DNA of 59,398 nt from Pseudomonas sp. Irchel s3h14 (GCF_900187425.1 NZ_FYDJ01000026.1:1-59398); one strand, 5' to 3'. Positions 1-8,137 are shown, counted from the first letter of the stretch. Numbers and translations are program-made. Notes: generated by a model from the letters alone, not told the origin.

Positions 1-46
1 TTGAAAAGGTCGCCGAGGTCGAGCAGGTCCTGTTGAACAGACATAA

Positions 47-80
47 AAAATCCGATGCCAGAGGTCTGGCATCGGATTTT
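47..80. terminator. Bidirectional-looking intrinsic terminator
   Basis: A perfect 14-bp stem (47-60 with 67-80, AAAATCCGATGCCA) closes a 6-nt loop. It has four T on the plus-strand side and six T when read leftward, so it could serve either strand. Bases 1-44 could be a gene edge: a plus-strand reading ends at TGA 34-36, and a leftward ATG at 42-44 opens a frame that runs off the window. No ribosome binding site supports the leftward start, so I call no gene there. Confidence 0.7.
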
Positions 81-107
81 CGGATAAGCCCGGCTTTGAC
101 TCAAATG

Positions 108-125
108 CTTAAGTGAACAGCATTA
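108..125 (+). repeat. 18-bp terminal-type repeat, inverted copy at the far end
   Basis: CTTAAGTGAACAGCATTA here is repeated exactly in inverted orientation at 59123-59140. Chance alone does not explain an 18-bp perfect match in this window. It looks like the end of a mobile element, but no transposase gene is next to either copy. Confidence 0.7.
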
Positions 126-432
126 CGCACAAGGCGGGCTTTGTAAATCGAGTAGGTGGCCGGCGCTGGTCTCCGGCTTACAAGGTTTATCAGGCTTCCC
201 ACAGAACAGTTTTGTGCTGTCCTGCTTCACACGGCATAAGGGCTGGATCTCAGCGCGGAGATCTTTCTAACCGTGTACCCTTCGGAACGCGCCCCACGTT
301 TCCTCGCCATCCGCTTGCGCATCAGTCTGCGTCTTCACCTACATCTTCAAGAGTAGTACAAACTCCAAAGCGCAAGGCGGGCTTTTTAGAACGATTTTGC
401 CCTGAGGGCAACATCGTTAGCTTCAGGTGGAC
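126..432. other. Gene-free stretch with RNA-like secondary structure
   Basis: I find no convincing gene in these 300 bases. There are nested pairings: ACACGG 229-234 with CCGTGT 271-276 encloses GATCTC 246-251 with GAGATC 258-263. A smaller hairpin lies at 203-223. The sequence CAAGGCGGGCTTT occurs near both ends (about 130 and 373), bracketing the structured part like a direct repeat. This could be a small RNA, a remnant of a mobile element or a structured leader. I do not recognise the family. The open plus-strand frame here looks spurious: its composition is arginine- and serine-rich and it has no ribosome binding site. Confidence 0.3.
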
Positions 433-849
433 CTATGCCTGTCTGGTCTTCACGGTGACGAACATTTTGATGCGGTCGTGAATTTCCTGGAGGGCATGAC
501 GAAAAGGCTCATGGCGCTCACTGGTCGTCGGATCTTCGAAACTCCACACCATCACCTCGCCGGAAGTTGGCATCCGGGAGGCTTCTTCGGACGATTTATC
601 ACACAGGGTGATGACATAGTCGAACGGCTGCCCCTCAAACTCATCGATTGCTTTACTACGTAACCCCGCGCGGTCTACCCCAATGTGATCGAGAGATTCC
701 AAGGTGCGTGAGTCGATCTCACTGGCCTCAAGGCCAGCGCTGAAGGCTTCGAAGCGTACCGAGTCAGTGTGTCGCAGCAGTGCTTCTGCCATGGGTGAAC
801 GAACGTCATTTTTTGCACAAACGAACAGCACTCGACATTTATCAGCCAT
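433..849 (-). CDS. ArsC-like low-molecular-weight phosphatase
   Basis: The 138-residue protein belongs to the low-molecular-weight tyrosine phosphatase / thioredoxin-type arsenate reductase fold. The P-loop C11-x5-R17-S is present (CAKNDVRS), as is an Asp in SFEDP near residue 106 that fits the general acid. Thioredoxin-coupled ArsC uses two further cysteines in a C-D-x6-C loop. Here only Cys83 remains (TLCDKSSEEAS) and the second position is not Cys. It may therefore be a phosphatase or use another reductant rather than be a classical arsenate reductase. The start at 849 has GGGGAAG upstream; a longer start at 885 is less likely. It lies 60 bp downstream of the ppx-like gene on the same strand, and no ars genes are near. 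Confidence 0.75.
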   Translation of the reverse strand: MADKCRVLFVCAKNDVRSPMAEALLRHTDSVRFEAFSAGLEASEIDSRTLESLDHIGVDRAGLRSKAIDEFEGQPFDYVITLCDKSSEEASRMPTSGEVMVWSFEDPTTSERHEPFRHALQEIHDRIKMFVTVKTRQA

Positions 850-909
850 AACGGACTTCCCCTGTTTCAAACTGTTGGCCTTCATCGAGGCAAGGTTGCT
901 ACGGGCTTA

Positions 910-1845
910 TCAGTGTTTACTCATCAGACCATGCAGAACGCCGAACCTCAGACCCGGTTCGGAAGGCGTCATATGCGAGACACCAAACACCTTGAATGCC
1001 GCCAGCATGAGCACCAGACCGCCAGGCAAGATGCTCTGGCGATGGGTTTGCAAGCCCGCCAGGCCGAGCTGTTTGACATGCCCCACTTCAAGCAGGCGCA
1101 ACGACAAACGCAACAGGCCGCTATAGGTGATGCCGCTTTCGCCATAGTCATTCAACCCGTTGGCCTTGAGGACTTTGGCCAGCATCCGTGCGGTGCCTGA
1201 AGAGCCAATCACCTGCTGCCAACCCAGCGCACGATAACGACGCGCCACTTTTTCAAACTGTAAAGTGGCTACACGCTCTGCCTCCAGAAGCGCCTGAGCC
1301 GTGATACAGCCACCCTGAAAGTAACGCGCGCCGAAGTTGCCGCTGCCTATGGCAATACTCTCGGTCATCAAGGGCTGAGCGCCCTGCCCCAGAATCAATT
1401 CAGTGGAGCCGCCACCGATATCCACGACCAGTCGCCTGTTTTCGGTACCGGGTATCGTATGGGCGACACCGGCGTACACCAGTCGGGCCTCTTCATGCCC
1501 AGAGATGACGTCAATACGAAACCCCAGGTGCCGCTCCGCGCTGGCCAAAAACAGTTGCGCATTGTCGGCTTCGCGCACAGCGCTGGTCGCCACCGCCCGC
1601 ACACGACCGGCCTCGAAGCCGCGTAACTTTTTGCCAAATCGCGCGAGCGCTTGCCATCCCCGATCCAGAGCCAACTCGTCCAGCGCTCCACCTTGAAACC
1701 CCTCCGCCAAACGGACAGGTTCACGCAGGGTTTTCACTTCCTGGATCACGAACCCCTGACGCCCTCGGACTGACTGGCCGATCATCATGCGAAACGCATT
1801 AGAACCAAGGTCAATGGCTGCAAATAGAGAGGCATCTCCTTTCAT
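910..1845 (-). CDS. ppx: Ppx/GppA-family exopolyphosphatase, short form
   Basis: This 311-residue protein is a member of the Ppx/GppA phosphatase family, which removes phosphate from polyphosphate ends or from pppGpp. The actin-like ATPase phosphate loops are clear: AAIDLGSNAFRM near the N terminus and VVDIGGGSTEL in the middle, with the family's SSGTARMLAKV segment later. It is about 190 residues shorter than the long E. coli Ppx, as it lacks the C-terminal HD-like domain, and so matches the short two-domain type. ATG 1845 with GGAA eight bases upstream is the likely start; a TTG 18 bases further out is possible. The CHAD gene upstream on the same strand supports a polyphosphate role. Confidence 0.85.
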   Translation of the reverse strand: MKGDASLFAAIDLGSNAFRMMIGQSVRGRQGFVIQEVKTLREPVRLAEGFQGGALDELALDRGWQALARFGKKLRGFEAGRVRAVATSAVREADNAQLFLASAERHLGFRIDVISGHEEARLVYAGVAHTIPGTENRRLVVDIGGGSTELILGQGAQPLMTESIAIGSGNFGARYFQGGCITAQALLEAERVATLQFEKVARRYRALGWQQVIGSSGTARMLAKVLKANGLNDYGESGITYSGLLRLSLRLLEVGHVKQLGLAGLQTHRQSILPGGLVLMLAAFKVFGVSHMTPSEPGLRFGVLHGLMSKH

Positions 1846-2000
1846 GGGCGGGATTCCTTGCAAGCTGAGCGCTCTAGGCGGTTTGCGAGGATTTTGCCAT
1901 GGGGTCGATGACGCTAAGATGACACCCGCTACTCTTTACGGATGAGCAGACACCAGGATCGCGGGTCTTGAGGATGTGATCTTCGAAGGACGCAAAAAAT

Positions 2001-2018
2001 GTGTCATCGCGCTGTAAC
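2001..2018 (+). promoter_or_regulatory. Possible Pho box
   Basis: GTGTCAT (2001-2007) and CTGTAAC (2012-2018) are two 7-mers with a 4-base gap. They resemble the PhoB direct-repeat pattern CTGTCAT-N4-CTGTCAT. The site lies between the CHAD gene and the ppx gene, about 155 bp before the ppx start, but the repeats read on the opposite strand to ppx. That weakens the case. Confidence 0.3.
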
Positions 2019-2038
2019 CTTCGACAGTAATACTCAGG

Positions 2039-2857
2039 CTATACAACGCGTGCTTGTTCTTCTGCTGCCCCTTTAGGCGGCTTTTTTTTGCCTGATGATT
2101 TTGGCAGCCGTTTTGCCAAGCCTACCAATTGGATCTCAGCTTTTTCGAGAGCGGTTGCCGCGCAGCCTTGCCAAACCTTTTCCAACGCACGCAGGTCGGA
2201 TTCGATCAGCGCCTTTTGGCACCATTGATAATGGTCATGCCAGGCGCCCAAAGCCGATTGCAGTGCCTTGAGCGCACTCGCCGCTTTACGCGAAAGCGGT
2301 GAAAGACGGGGAAACGCTTCCGTCAGGTAACGCGTTCGCTTGACCAGGATTCTCAACTCGTGCCGATCAAACCCAACGTCATCCACGGCCGCATGCAGCC
2401 GGTCAATCTGCTTTTTCAGCGCTTTTTCGATTTGAGGCTGGATGTGTTTTAAACCGCCGCTGACTTCAACTGAGCGAAAAGCGGAAGGCCACTCATCCAG
2501 TTGACTGAACAGGTTCTTGAGGACCGGGCTTTTTAGAATCCTGGAGTAGTGAGATGCCAAGCGCGCTTTTCTGGGCTGTACCAGGCCAGGAAAGCCCCTG
2601 TCCTCCAGTTCCTGAATCATCACCTCCAGATCGCGAGCAGGTGTGGTCAGTCTTCCCACTTCAGTCGCCGCAGTGTTCAGAGCCACCACGCCGTTGAGGG
2701 TGCGCATCGGTCGAAGCAAACTCCTGATACGCCTCACGGCGATCCTCAGATCATGCAAAGCTTCGCTATCAGTTCGTGCCTCCAACCGAGCACGGGCGTG
2801 GTACAGGGCAACCTGAAGGGCCAGTATCTCAGCAACGAACTTGTCGACGAATGCCAT
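2039..2857 (-). CDS. CHAD-domain protein
   Basis: This 272-residue protein is made of a CHAD (conserved histidine alpha-helical) domain. Visible signature segments are LHDLRIAVRRIRSLLRP near residue 35, HELRILVKRTRYLTEAFPRL near 165 and the WHDHYQW segment near 205. These carry the conserved His, Arg and Lys residues that bind polyphosphate in characterised CHAD proteins. The C-terminal tail is Lys/Pro rich (SSGKKKPPKG). No CYTH domain is fused, unlike the common CYTH-CHAD form. It is followed on the same strand by the exopolyphosphatase gene, 190 bp on. A role in polyphosphate binding or granule association is a family-based inference. Confidence 0.85.
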   Translation of the reverse strand: MAFVDKFVAEILALQVALYHARARLEARTDSEALHDLRIAVRRIRSLLRPMRTLNGVVALNTAATEVGRLTTPARDLEVMIQELEDRGFPGLVQPRKARLASHYSRILKSPVLKNLFSQLDEWPSAFRSVEVSGGLKHIQPQIEKALKKQIDRLHAAVDDVGFDRHELRILVKRTRYLTEAFPRLSPLSRKAASALKALQSALGAWHDHYQWCQKALIESDLRALEKVWQGCAATALEKAEIQLVGLAKRLPKSSGKKKPPKGAAEEQARVV

Positions 2858-2929
2858 TCGGTCATCTCATTGAAACGGAATTGACACGAGCTTAGCAGAG
2901 CCGTCGATTATCAATGTTGACCTCCATGA

Positions 2930-3103
2930 GCATTACTGCGCGATATTCCTGACCACGCGAATGACCCCAAGGCGCAAGCAACGAGCGCGCTGCAAGCGGC
3001 CATCAAAATGATCAAGGGGGAGCCGGTCGAGGCGGATGTCTGGGTGCCCTTCCAGCTGATCATGCCGGAGCAAGTGGCCGTGTTTGAGCAACGCTACAAG
3101 TAA
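2930..3103 (+). pseudogene. Remnant of a periplasmic sugar-binding protein (C-terminal end)
   Basis: An open frame without a start codon encodes about 57 residues ending in a segment like VWVPFQLIMPEQV and a TAA at 3101-3103. This matches the C-terminal strand and helix of RbsB-type ABC substrate-binding proteins (the wVPFqlv.pen pattern). The rest of the gene is absent: a stop lies just upstream and the flanking DNA is the CHAD promoter region. I read it as the tail of a deleted sugar ABC operon, which fits the neighbouring hexuronate transporter. Confidence 0.6.
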
Positions 3104-3160
3104 CGTCAAACGGGCGCATGGCCTGCGGACGGGAAGTCAGCAGGCCATGCGCGTCGCTGT

Positions 3161-4564
3161 TTACAGGTCGGTGATTTCCTTATGGCGCGGCACCAGCACC
3201 TTCATCACGCTCCACGCCACCAGATAGGCCAGCGCACAGATGGCAAACATGATCATGTAGCCGGTATGGATATCGTTGATCAGTTTGTAATGGTCGATCA
3301 CCCAACCGCCGATCTTGGTCATCACGACGCCCCCCAAGCCGCCGGCCAAACCACCAATGCCGACCACCGATGCGATGGATTTTTGCGGGAACATGTCAGA
3401 CACGGTGGTGAATATGTTGCACGACCACGCCTGATGCGCCGATGCGCCCACACCGATCAGCAGCACCGGCACCCAGAAACTGATGTAACCGAATGGCTGT
3501 GCCAGCAGTACCAGCAGCGGGAAGAAGGCGATCACCAGCATGGCTTTCATGCGGCCGTCATACGGCGCGTCGCCGCGTGACATGAAATAGCTCGGGAACC
3601 AGCCGCCGCCGATACTGCCCACCATGGTCATGCTGTACAACACGGCCAGCGGCAACACGATGGCCTGGCCCTTCATGCCGTATTGCGCAGACAGATAGGT
3701 CGGAAGCCAGAACAGGAAGAACCACCACACGCCGTCGGTCATGAATTTGCCGAAGGCAAAAGCCCAGGTCTGGCGGTAGGTCAGCAACTTGAACCACGAT
3801 ACTTTTTTGGCGGCGGCACCCGAGTCTGTGCCGGTGAGCGCTTGCGCGCCCTGATCGCTGCGGATGTAGGCCAGCTCTTGCACCGACAGACGTTTTTGCT
3901 GCTCCGGTTTTTCGTACAGCGCAATCCATACCACCACCCAAACGAAGCCCAACGCACCGATCACGATGAACGCCGCTTCCCAACCCCAAAGGCCGGCAAT
4001 CAGCGGCACGCAGATCGGTGCCAGGATCGCGCCCACATTGGCGCCGGAGTTGAAGATACCGGTGGCGAAGGAACGCTCCTTCTTCGGGAAGTATTCGGCG
4101 GTGGCCTTGATCGCAATCGGGAAGTTACCCGCTTCGCCGATCGCCAGCACGGCGCGCGACAGCATGAAACCTGCGATCGAAACCGGGATCACTGCAAGGC
4201 CCAAGGCGCTGCTGATGCCGGCAATCCCCTCGCCCATCGGCTCCGCAAAGGCGTGCATGATCGCGCCGGTCGACCAGATGCAGATCGCTACCACATAGGC
4301 CTTCTTGGTGCCGATCTTGTCAACGAAGCGGCCGGCGAACAGCATGGAAATCGCGTACACAAACTGAAAGACAGAGGCGATGTTCGCGTAATCGGTATTA
4401 CTCCAGCCAAATTGTGTCGACAGATCCGGCGCCAACAGACTCAGTACCTGGCGGTCCAGGTAATTGACGGTGGTGGCAAAAAACAACAGCGCGCAAATCG
4501 TCCAGCGGTACTTGCCGACGGCCTGGCCGATTCGTTGCGGATTGATGGGCTCGTTCAGATTCAT
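3161..4564 (-). CDS. MFS transporter, hexuronate (ExuT/GudP) type
   Basis: The 467-residue protein has about 12 hydrophobic segments and belongs to the anion:cation symporter branch of the major facilitator superfamily. The N-terminal segment NYLDRQVLSLLAPDL is the signature of ExuT, GudP and related sugar-acid carriers. RFVDKIGTKKAY is the cytoplasmic loop between helices 2 and 3, and RAVLAIGEAGNFPIAIK follows in helix 4. These carriers import galacturonate, glucuronate or glucarate with protons. No catabolic genes for these acids lie next to it, so the substrate cannot be set. The start at 4564 is preceded by a 600-bp region holding two palindromes. Confidence 0.85.
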   Translation of the reverse strand: MNLNEPINPQRIGQAVGKYRWTICALLFFATTVNYLDRQVLSLLAPDLSTQFGWSNTDYANIASVFQFVYAISMLFAGRFVDKIGTKKAYVVAICIWSTGAIMHAFAEPMGEGIAGISSALGLAVIPVSIAGFMLSRAVLAIGEAGNFPIAIKATAEYFPKKERSFATGIFNSGANVGAILAPICVPLIAGLWGWEAAFIVIGALGFVWVVVWIALYEKPEQQKRLSVQELAYIRSDQGAQALTGTDSGAAAKKVSWFKLLTYRQTWAFAFGKFMTDGVWWFFLFWLPTYLSAQYGMKGQAIVLPLAVLYSMTMVGSIGGGWFPSYFMSRGDAPYDGRMKAMLVIAFFPLLVLLAQPFGYISFWVPVLLIGVGASAHQAWSCNIFTTVSDMFPQKSIASVVGIGGLAGGLGGVVMTKIGGWVIDHYKLINDIHTGYMIMFAICALAYLVAWSVMKVLVPRHKEITDL

Positions 4565-5188
4565 GGCATCACTTTATTGTTGGATTATGGTGATGATCTC
4601 TCGGTTTCAAGCGAGATCAATTGTGTCGTGAAGCATCGCCAAAACGCGATGGGTCGGCGCCACTGTATTGCGGGCTCGAAAATGGGTACCCCATGCTCAG
4701 CGGCTGGAGTTGGACATTTGGCAAGAGCTATCGGGCGTTTGGTGGGACAGTCGTTTGCAACAGGCGTGACTGTGGGGATGGGCAAGCAGTCAAGGTCGAA
4801 CCATAGGAAGCGGCATTCAGGGCGATGCGCGGGCGGGTTGTATTCATGATGGGGCCGACACTCTTTTTATTTTTAGGGTTTAACAGTCGGTAATCGTCTG
4901 TCGTCGTACAACGTTGCCTTTTATATCGATTTCAATACCGCGCTGTCAATCTGAAAAAACAGCCGTTCGTCTCCACAATGACCGCCCGTTAACATGCTAC
5001 TTCGTACACAAGCTGCTGGTTGTGGTGCCGTTAGCCTTTTGACGTTTCGGGTATTAAACGCAGGGTATGGATGATTTGATGATTGAGCATTGTTGTACGA
5101 CAACGCACTTTGCAAGCGCTGACGAGAGACATCGATAGCGGGTTATCTCGTCAGCGTGCTTTTCGACTGGCAGGTCGGTGAAGACGAA
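4565..5188. other. Gene-free regulatory region upstream of the MFS gene
   Basis: No gene is convincing here. It holds a near-palindrome TCGTCGTACAACG (4901-4913), a perfect one (5093-5103, listed separately), and an 11-bp inverted repeat CGCTGACGAGA/TCTCGTCAGCG (5117-5127 with 5146-5156, 18-nt loop) just downstream of the DUF1801 gene. The inverted repeat has no T run after it. The stretch 4855-5060 is AT-richer than its neighbours, as expected for a promoter or an older deletion site. Confidence 0.5.
5093..5103. promoter_or_regulatory. GntR-type palindrome
   Basis: TTGTACGACAA is a perfect 4+3+4 palindrome. A related copy (TCGT-CGT-ACAA) lies at 4903-4913, 190 bp closer to the MFS gene. TTGT-N3-ACAA sites are typical of FadR-subfamily GntR regulators, including those of sugar-acid genes. 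The regulator gene is not in this stretch. Confidence 0.4.
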
Positions 5189-5641
5189 TCAGATTTCGCT
5201 GCCGGTTTGGTGCGATCGTGCCGATGTGTTGAGCGCCACGGCAGCGAGAATGAGCGCCTTCAAAGCTTTCTCATCGAGCTTGTCGCCCTCATGCAAATCA
5301 ATGGCACGTCGGGTGCTGCCTTCAAGACTGGCATTGAAAAGGCCTGAAGGGTCGTCCAGCGAGGCGCCCTTGGCAAACGTCAGCTTCACGACCTGCTTGT
5401 AGGTCTCACCGGTGCAGATGATTCCGGCATGCGACCACACTGGAACGCCCCGCCACTTCCATTCCTCGACCACGTCGGGGTCGGCCTGCTGGATGAGCGC
5501 TCGAGCCCGAGCGAGCATCTCGCCTCGCCAATCGCCCAACTCCTTGATTCTCGCGTCTATCAGCTGAGAGGCCGAAACGCCTCCCTCTTCTTCCTTTGCG
5601 CCGACCTGCTCTTTCTTCATGATGGTTGTCGCCTTCTTCAT
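5189..5641 (-). CDS. DUF1801 domain protein
   Basis: The 150-residue protein carries a DUF1801 (YdhG-like) domain. After a charged, low-complexity N terminus (KKEQVGAKEEEGG), the body has the family pattern: helix IKELGDWRGEMLARARALI, then VVEEWKWRGVPVWSHAGIICTGETYKQVVKLTFAKGASL, then the DLHEGDKLDEKALKALI helix. The fold resembles the iron-chaperone frataxin-like group and appears in small stand-alone proteins of unknown function. The start ATG 5641 has GGAC upstream; a TTG 12 bases out is an alternative. The next gene on the same strand ends 21 bp upstream, so the two may be cotranscribed. Confidence 0.8.
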   Translation of the reverse strand: MKKATTIMKKEQVGAKEEEGGVSASQLIDARIKELGDWRGEMLARARALIQQADPDVVEEWKWRGVPVWSHAGIICTGETYKQVVKLTFAKGASLDDPSGLFNASLEGSTRRAIDLHEGDKLDEKALKALILAAVALNTSARSHQTGSEI

Positions 5642-5662
5642 GAGGGTGTCCAAAACCGGGCT

Positions 5663-5899
5663 TTACAGCGTTTTTTGACTGTTGCCCAGGGTCTTGGCCT
5701 TCTCGATCCCCCAGTCAAAGGCAGCCTCCATGTCCAGTAGATGCGGTTTTGGATCGTGGTCCTCAAAAATGGCCGTGCCGTCCGGTCGGTAAACACCGAT
5801 GAACATCCCCAGCGAGCCGTCCTTCAATATCTCGGCTTTGACCTCGATCTTGCATCCGTTCGACAGCGTTTCCTTGTGGTGCATATGGCGTTCGGTCAT
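5663..5899 (-). CDS. Small conserved-looking hypothetical protein
   Basis: This 78-residue protein begins MTERHMHHKETL and has no transmembrane segment or signal peptide. The middle (CKIEVKAEILKDGSLGMFIGVYRPDGT) predicts beta strands and the C-terminal third (MEAAFDWGIEKAKTLG) one helix. I do not recognise a named family. ATG 5899 has a strong GGGAG site upstream, which decides the start over one 39 bases further out. It is followed on the same strand by the DUF1801 gene, and it is divergent from the permease gene. Confidence 0.65.
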   Translation of the reverse strand: MTERHMHHKETLSNGCKIEVKAEILKDGSLGMFIGVYRPDGTAIFEDHDPKPHLLDMEAAFDWGIEKAKTLGNSQKTL

Positions 5900-6071
5900 G
5901 GCTGCATTTCTCCCGTCGTTGAAGTCCGAGTAGCGCATTTACCCATTGGCCATGTTAGCTCAGTGCGGCCCACTAAAACGCCTGCCAGGACAGCGGCGTA
6001 ATGCCACCTATACTGGAAGCCACCGCCCCCTCGGGGTCTGCACTCCCAACAATAAAAAGCAGAGGTGGAAC

Positions 6072-7835
6072 ATGGTCTGGCAGCAAATCTACGATCCGTT
6101 CGGCAACCCGATACTTTCAACCCTCATGGCAGCAGTGCCGGTCGTGGTGATGCTGGCAGCCCTGGCGTTTTTCCATGTGAAGGCGCATCTGGCAGCATTG
6201 ATGGCCCTGGCCTCGGCACTGGTGATCGCGATCTTCGCCTTCGGCATGCCGGCGAACATGGCTGGCTCGGCCGCACTGTACGGCGCCGCCAACGGCTTGC
6301 TGCCCATTGGCTGGATTGTGCTCAACATCATCTTCCTGCATCGGCTGACCACCGAGAACGGCTCGTTCAAAGTGCTGCAGGATTCCCTCGCGCGCATCAC
6401 TGACGATCGACGCCTGCAACTGCTGCTGATTGCCTTCTGCTTTGGTGCTTTCTTCGAAGGGGCCGCCGGTTTCGGCACGCCGGTGGCGGTGACCGGGGCG
6501 ATTCTGATCGGGCTGGGCTTCTCGCCTCTGGCCGCGTCTGGCCTGGCGTTGATCGCCAACACCGCACCCGTGGCGTTCGGTGCGCTGGGCACGCCGATCA
6601 TCACCCTGGCCAAGGTGACCGGGCTGGATGAAATGGAGCTGTCGATGATGGTCGGCCGGCAATTGCCGTTCTTCTCGGTGATCGTGCCGTTCTGGTTGAT
6701 CTGGGCCTTCGCCGGCTGGCGCAAGATGCTGGAAATCTGGCCAGCGATTCTGGTGGCCGGGGTCAGTTTCGCCGTACCGCAGTTCCTGGTGTCCAACTAC
6801 CACGGGCCGATGCTGGTGGACGTGATCGCCGCACTGATTTCCATGGCTTGCCTGACCGGTTTCCTCAAGGTCTGGAAACCGGCCACCGTGCATACCTCAG
6901 CCGCGCTGTCAGGGCGGGTAGACAACTCAAAGATCGACGATGAGCACGACGTACAACCCACGGCGACCGCCACCTTCAACAGCGAAAACCGCTCGGCGGT
7001 GATGCGCGCCTGGATGCCTTGGATCATCCTCACGATCTTTGTGTTCGCCTGGGGCACCCAGAGCTTCAAAAACATGTTCGATACTCGCGCGGCGATCGAT
7101 CCGGCCACCAGCTCCGCCAAACTCGACCCGCAAGGCAAACCGATGCGCGAAGCCAACCCGATTTTCGCCCCGACGCTGACCTTCACCACCATTCACCAGC
7201 AGATCGAGAAGGTTCCACCGGTGGTGCCTGCGCCGAAAACCGAAGAGGCGATCTACAAGTTCAATTGGTTCACCTCCACCGGTAGCGGCATCCTGTTGTC
7301 GGCGATCCTCGGCGGGTTGCTGATGGGTTACTCCATCCCGCAGTTGATCCACCATTACCTGCGAACGATCTGGTTGGTGCGTTACTCGTTGATTACTATC
7401 GTGGCGATGCTCGCCCTCGGATTCCTCACCCGCTACTCGGGCCTGGACGCCACCATGGGCCTGGCCTTCGCCGCGACGGGCATCTTCTACCCCATGTTCG
7501 GCACACTGCTCGGCTGGCTCGGCGTAGCCTTGACCGGCTCGGATACGGCGTCCAACGTGCTGTTCGGCGGCTTGCAACGGGTGACTGCAGAGCAGCTGGG
7601 GATCAGCCCGGTGTTGATGGCTGCCGCCAACAGTTCCGGCGGGGTCATGGGCAAGATGGTCGACGCGCAGTCAATCGTGGTGGCCTCCACCGCCACCCGC
7701 TGGTACGGGCATGAAGGGGAAATCCTGCGTTATGTGTTTTTCCACTCGATCATCCTGGCCATTCTGGTCGGTGGTTTGGTGACGTTGCAGGCGTATGTGG
7801 CGCCGTTCAGTCATATGGTTGTTGGTGGGCATTGA
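6072..7835 (+). CDS. L-lactate/glycolate permease (LldP/GlcA family)
   Basis: The 587-residue protein is a lactate permease family carrier with about 13 membrane segments. It takes up L-lactate, D-lactate or glycolate with protons. Family landmarks include the AFCFGAFFEGAAGFGTPVAVTGA block near residue 140, NTAPVAFGALGTPI near 180, LTGSDTASNVLFGGLQ near 500, and NSSGGVMGKMVDAQS near 530. A long loop around residues 300-395 (DPATSSAKLDPQGK to KTEEAIYKFNW) is typical of pseudomonad members. ATG 6072 with AGAGGTGG upstream is the start; a longer open frame is not supported. No lld genes are present, while glcC and glcDEFGB follow, so glycolate (GlcA) is the likelier physiological substrate. Confidence 0.88.
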   Translation: MVWQQIYDPFGNPILSTLMAAVPVVVMLAALAFFHVKAHLAALMALASALVIAIFAFGMPANMAGSAALYGAANGLLPIGWIVLNIIFLHRLTTENGSFKVLQDSLARITDDRRLQLLLIAFCFGAFFEGAAGFGTPVAVTGAILIGLGFSPLAASGLALIANTAPVAFGALGTPIITLAKVTGLDEMELSMMVGRQLPFFSVIVPFWLIWAFAGWRKMLEIWPAILVAGVSFAVPQFLVSNYHGPMLVDVIAALISMACLTGFLKVWKPATVHTSAALSGRVDNSKIDDEHDVQPTATATFNSENRSAVMRAWMPWIILTIFVFAWGTQSFKNMFDTRAAIDPATSSAKLDPQGKPMREANPIFAPTLTFTTIHQQIEKVPPVVPAPKTEEAIYKFNWFTSTGSGILLSAILGGLLMGYSIPQLIHHYLRTIWLVRYSLITIVAMLALGFLTRYSGLDATMGLAFAATGIFYPMFGTLLGWLGVALTGSDTASNVLFGGLQRVTAEQLGISPVLMAAANSSGGVMGKMVDAQSIVVASTATRWYGHEGEILRYVFFHSIILAILVGGLVTLQAYVAPFSHMVVGGH

Positions 7836-7863
7836 TTGATGTAGTTCGGGATGGGATGGGGGG

Positions 7864-8014
7864 CATATCCGTTTCTGCGGTGATGGCGACTTAGGGTTCC
7901 GCCCTTACGGCGGGTCACTTGGAAAAGCGCCAAGTAACCAAACGCTCTTGCCCCTGACGTACGGTGCCTCGCCTAGGCTCGGCATACCCTCGCTCCGGTC
8001 CTGCTCCGTGGGCC
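7864..8014 (+). repeat. Long dispersed intergenic repeat, copy 1
   Basis: About 150 bp, from CATATCCGTTTCTGCGG to CTGCTCCGTGGGCC, is repeated in the same orientation at 59150-59304 with roughly 90 percent identity by eye. It contains a short inverted section around GGTTCCGCCCTTACGGCGGGTCAC. Such repeats are common in fluorescent pseudomonads and often give rise to spurious small protein calls. Nothing in it looks like a real gene. Confidence 0.8.
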
Positions 8015-8137
8015 TTCCGATGGGGCAAGAAGATCAAAAACAAAAGCGAGGCGGCCTACCGGCCGGCCTATCCTTCGAGCCCGCTCCCGCAGATCATCGG
8101 CGGAGCCCCCCAATCCCGAGCCCGGCAAAAATCCAAA

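Noticed and set aside
113..481. 122-codon plus-strand frame at the left edge
   Set aside because: No ribosome site and an Arg/Ser-rich composition. The stretch shows base-pairing typical of non-coding DNA.
3683..4849. Long plus-strand open frame of 388 codons opposite the hexuronate carrier
   Set aside because: It is the antisense frame of a well-supported membrane protein. It is rich in Arg, His and Gly and has no domain or ribosome site.
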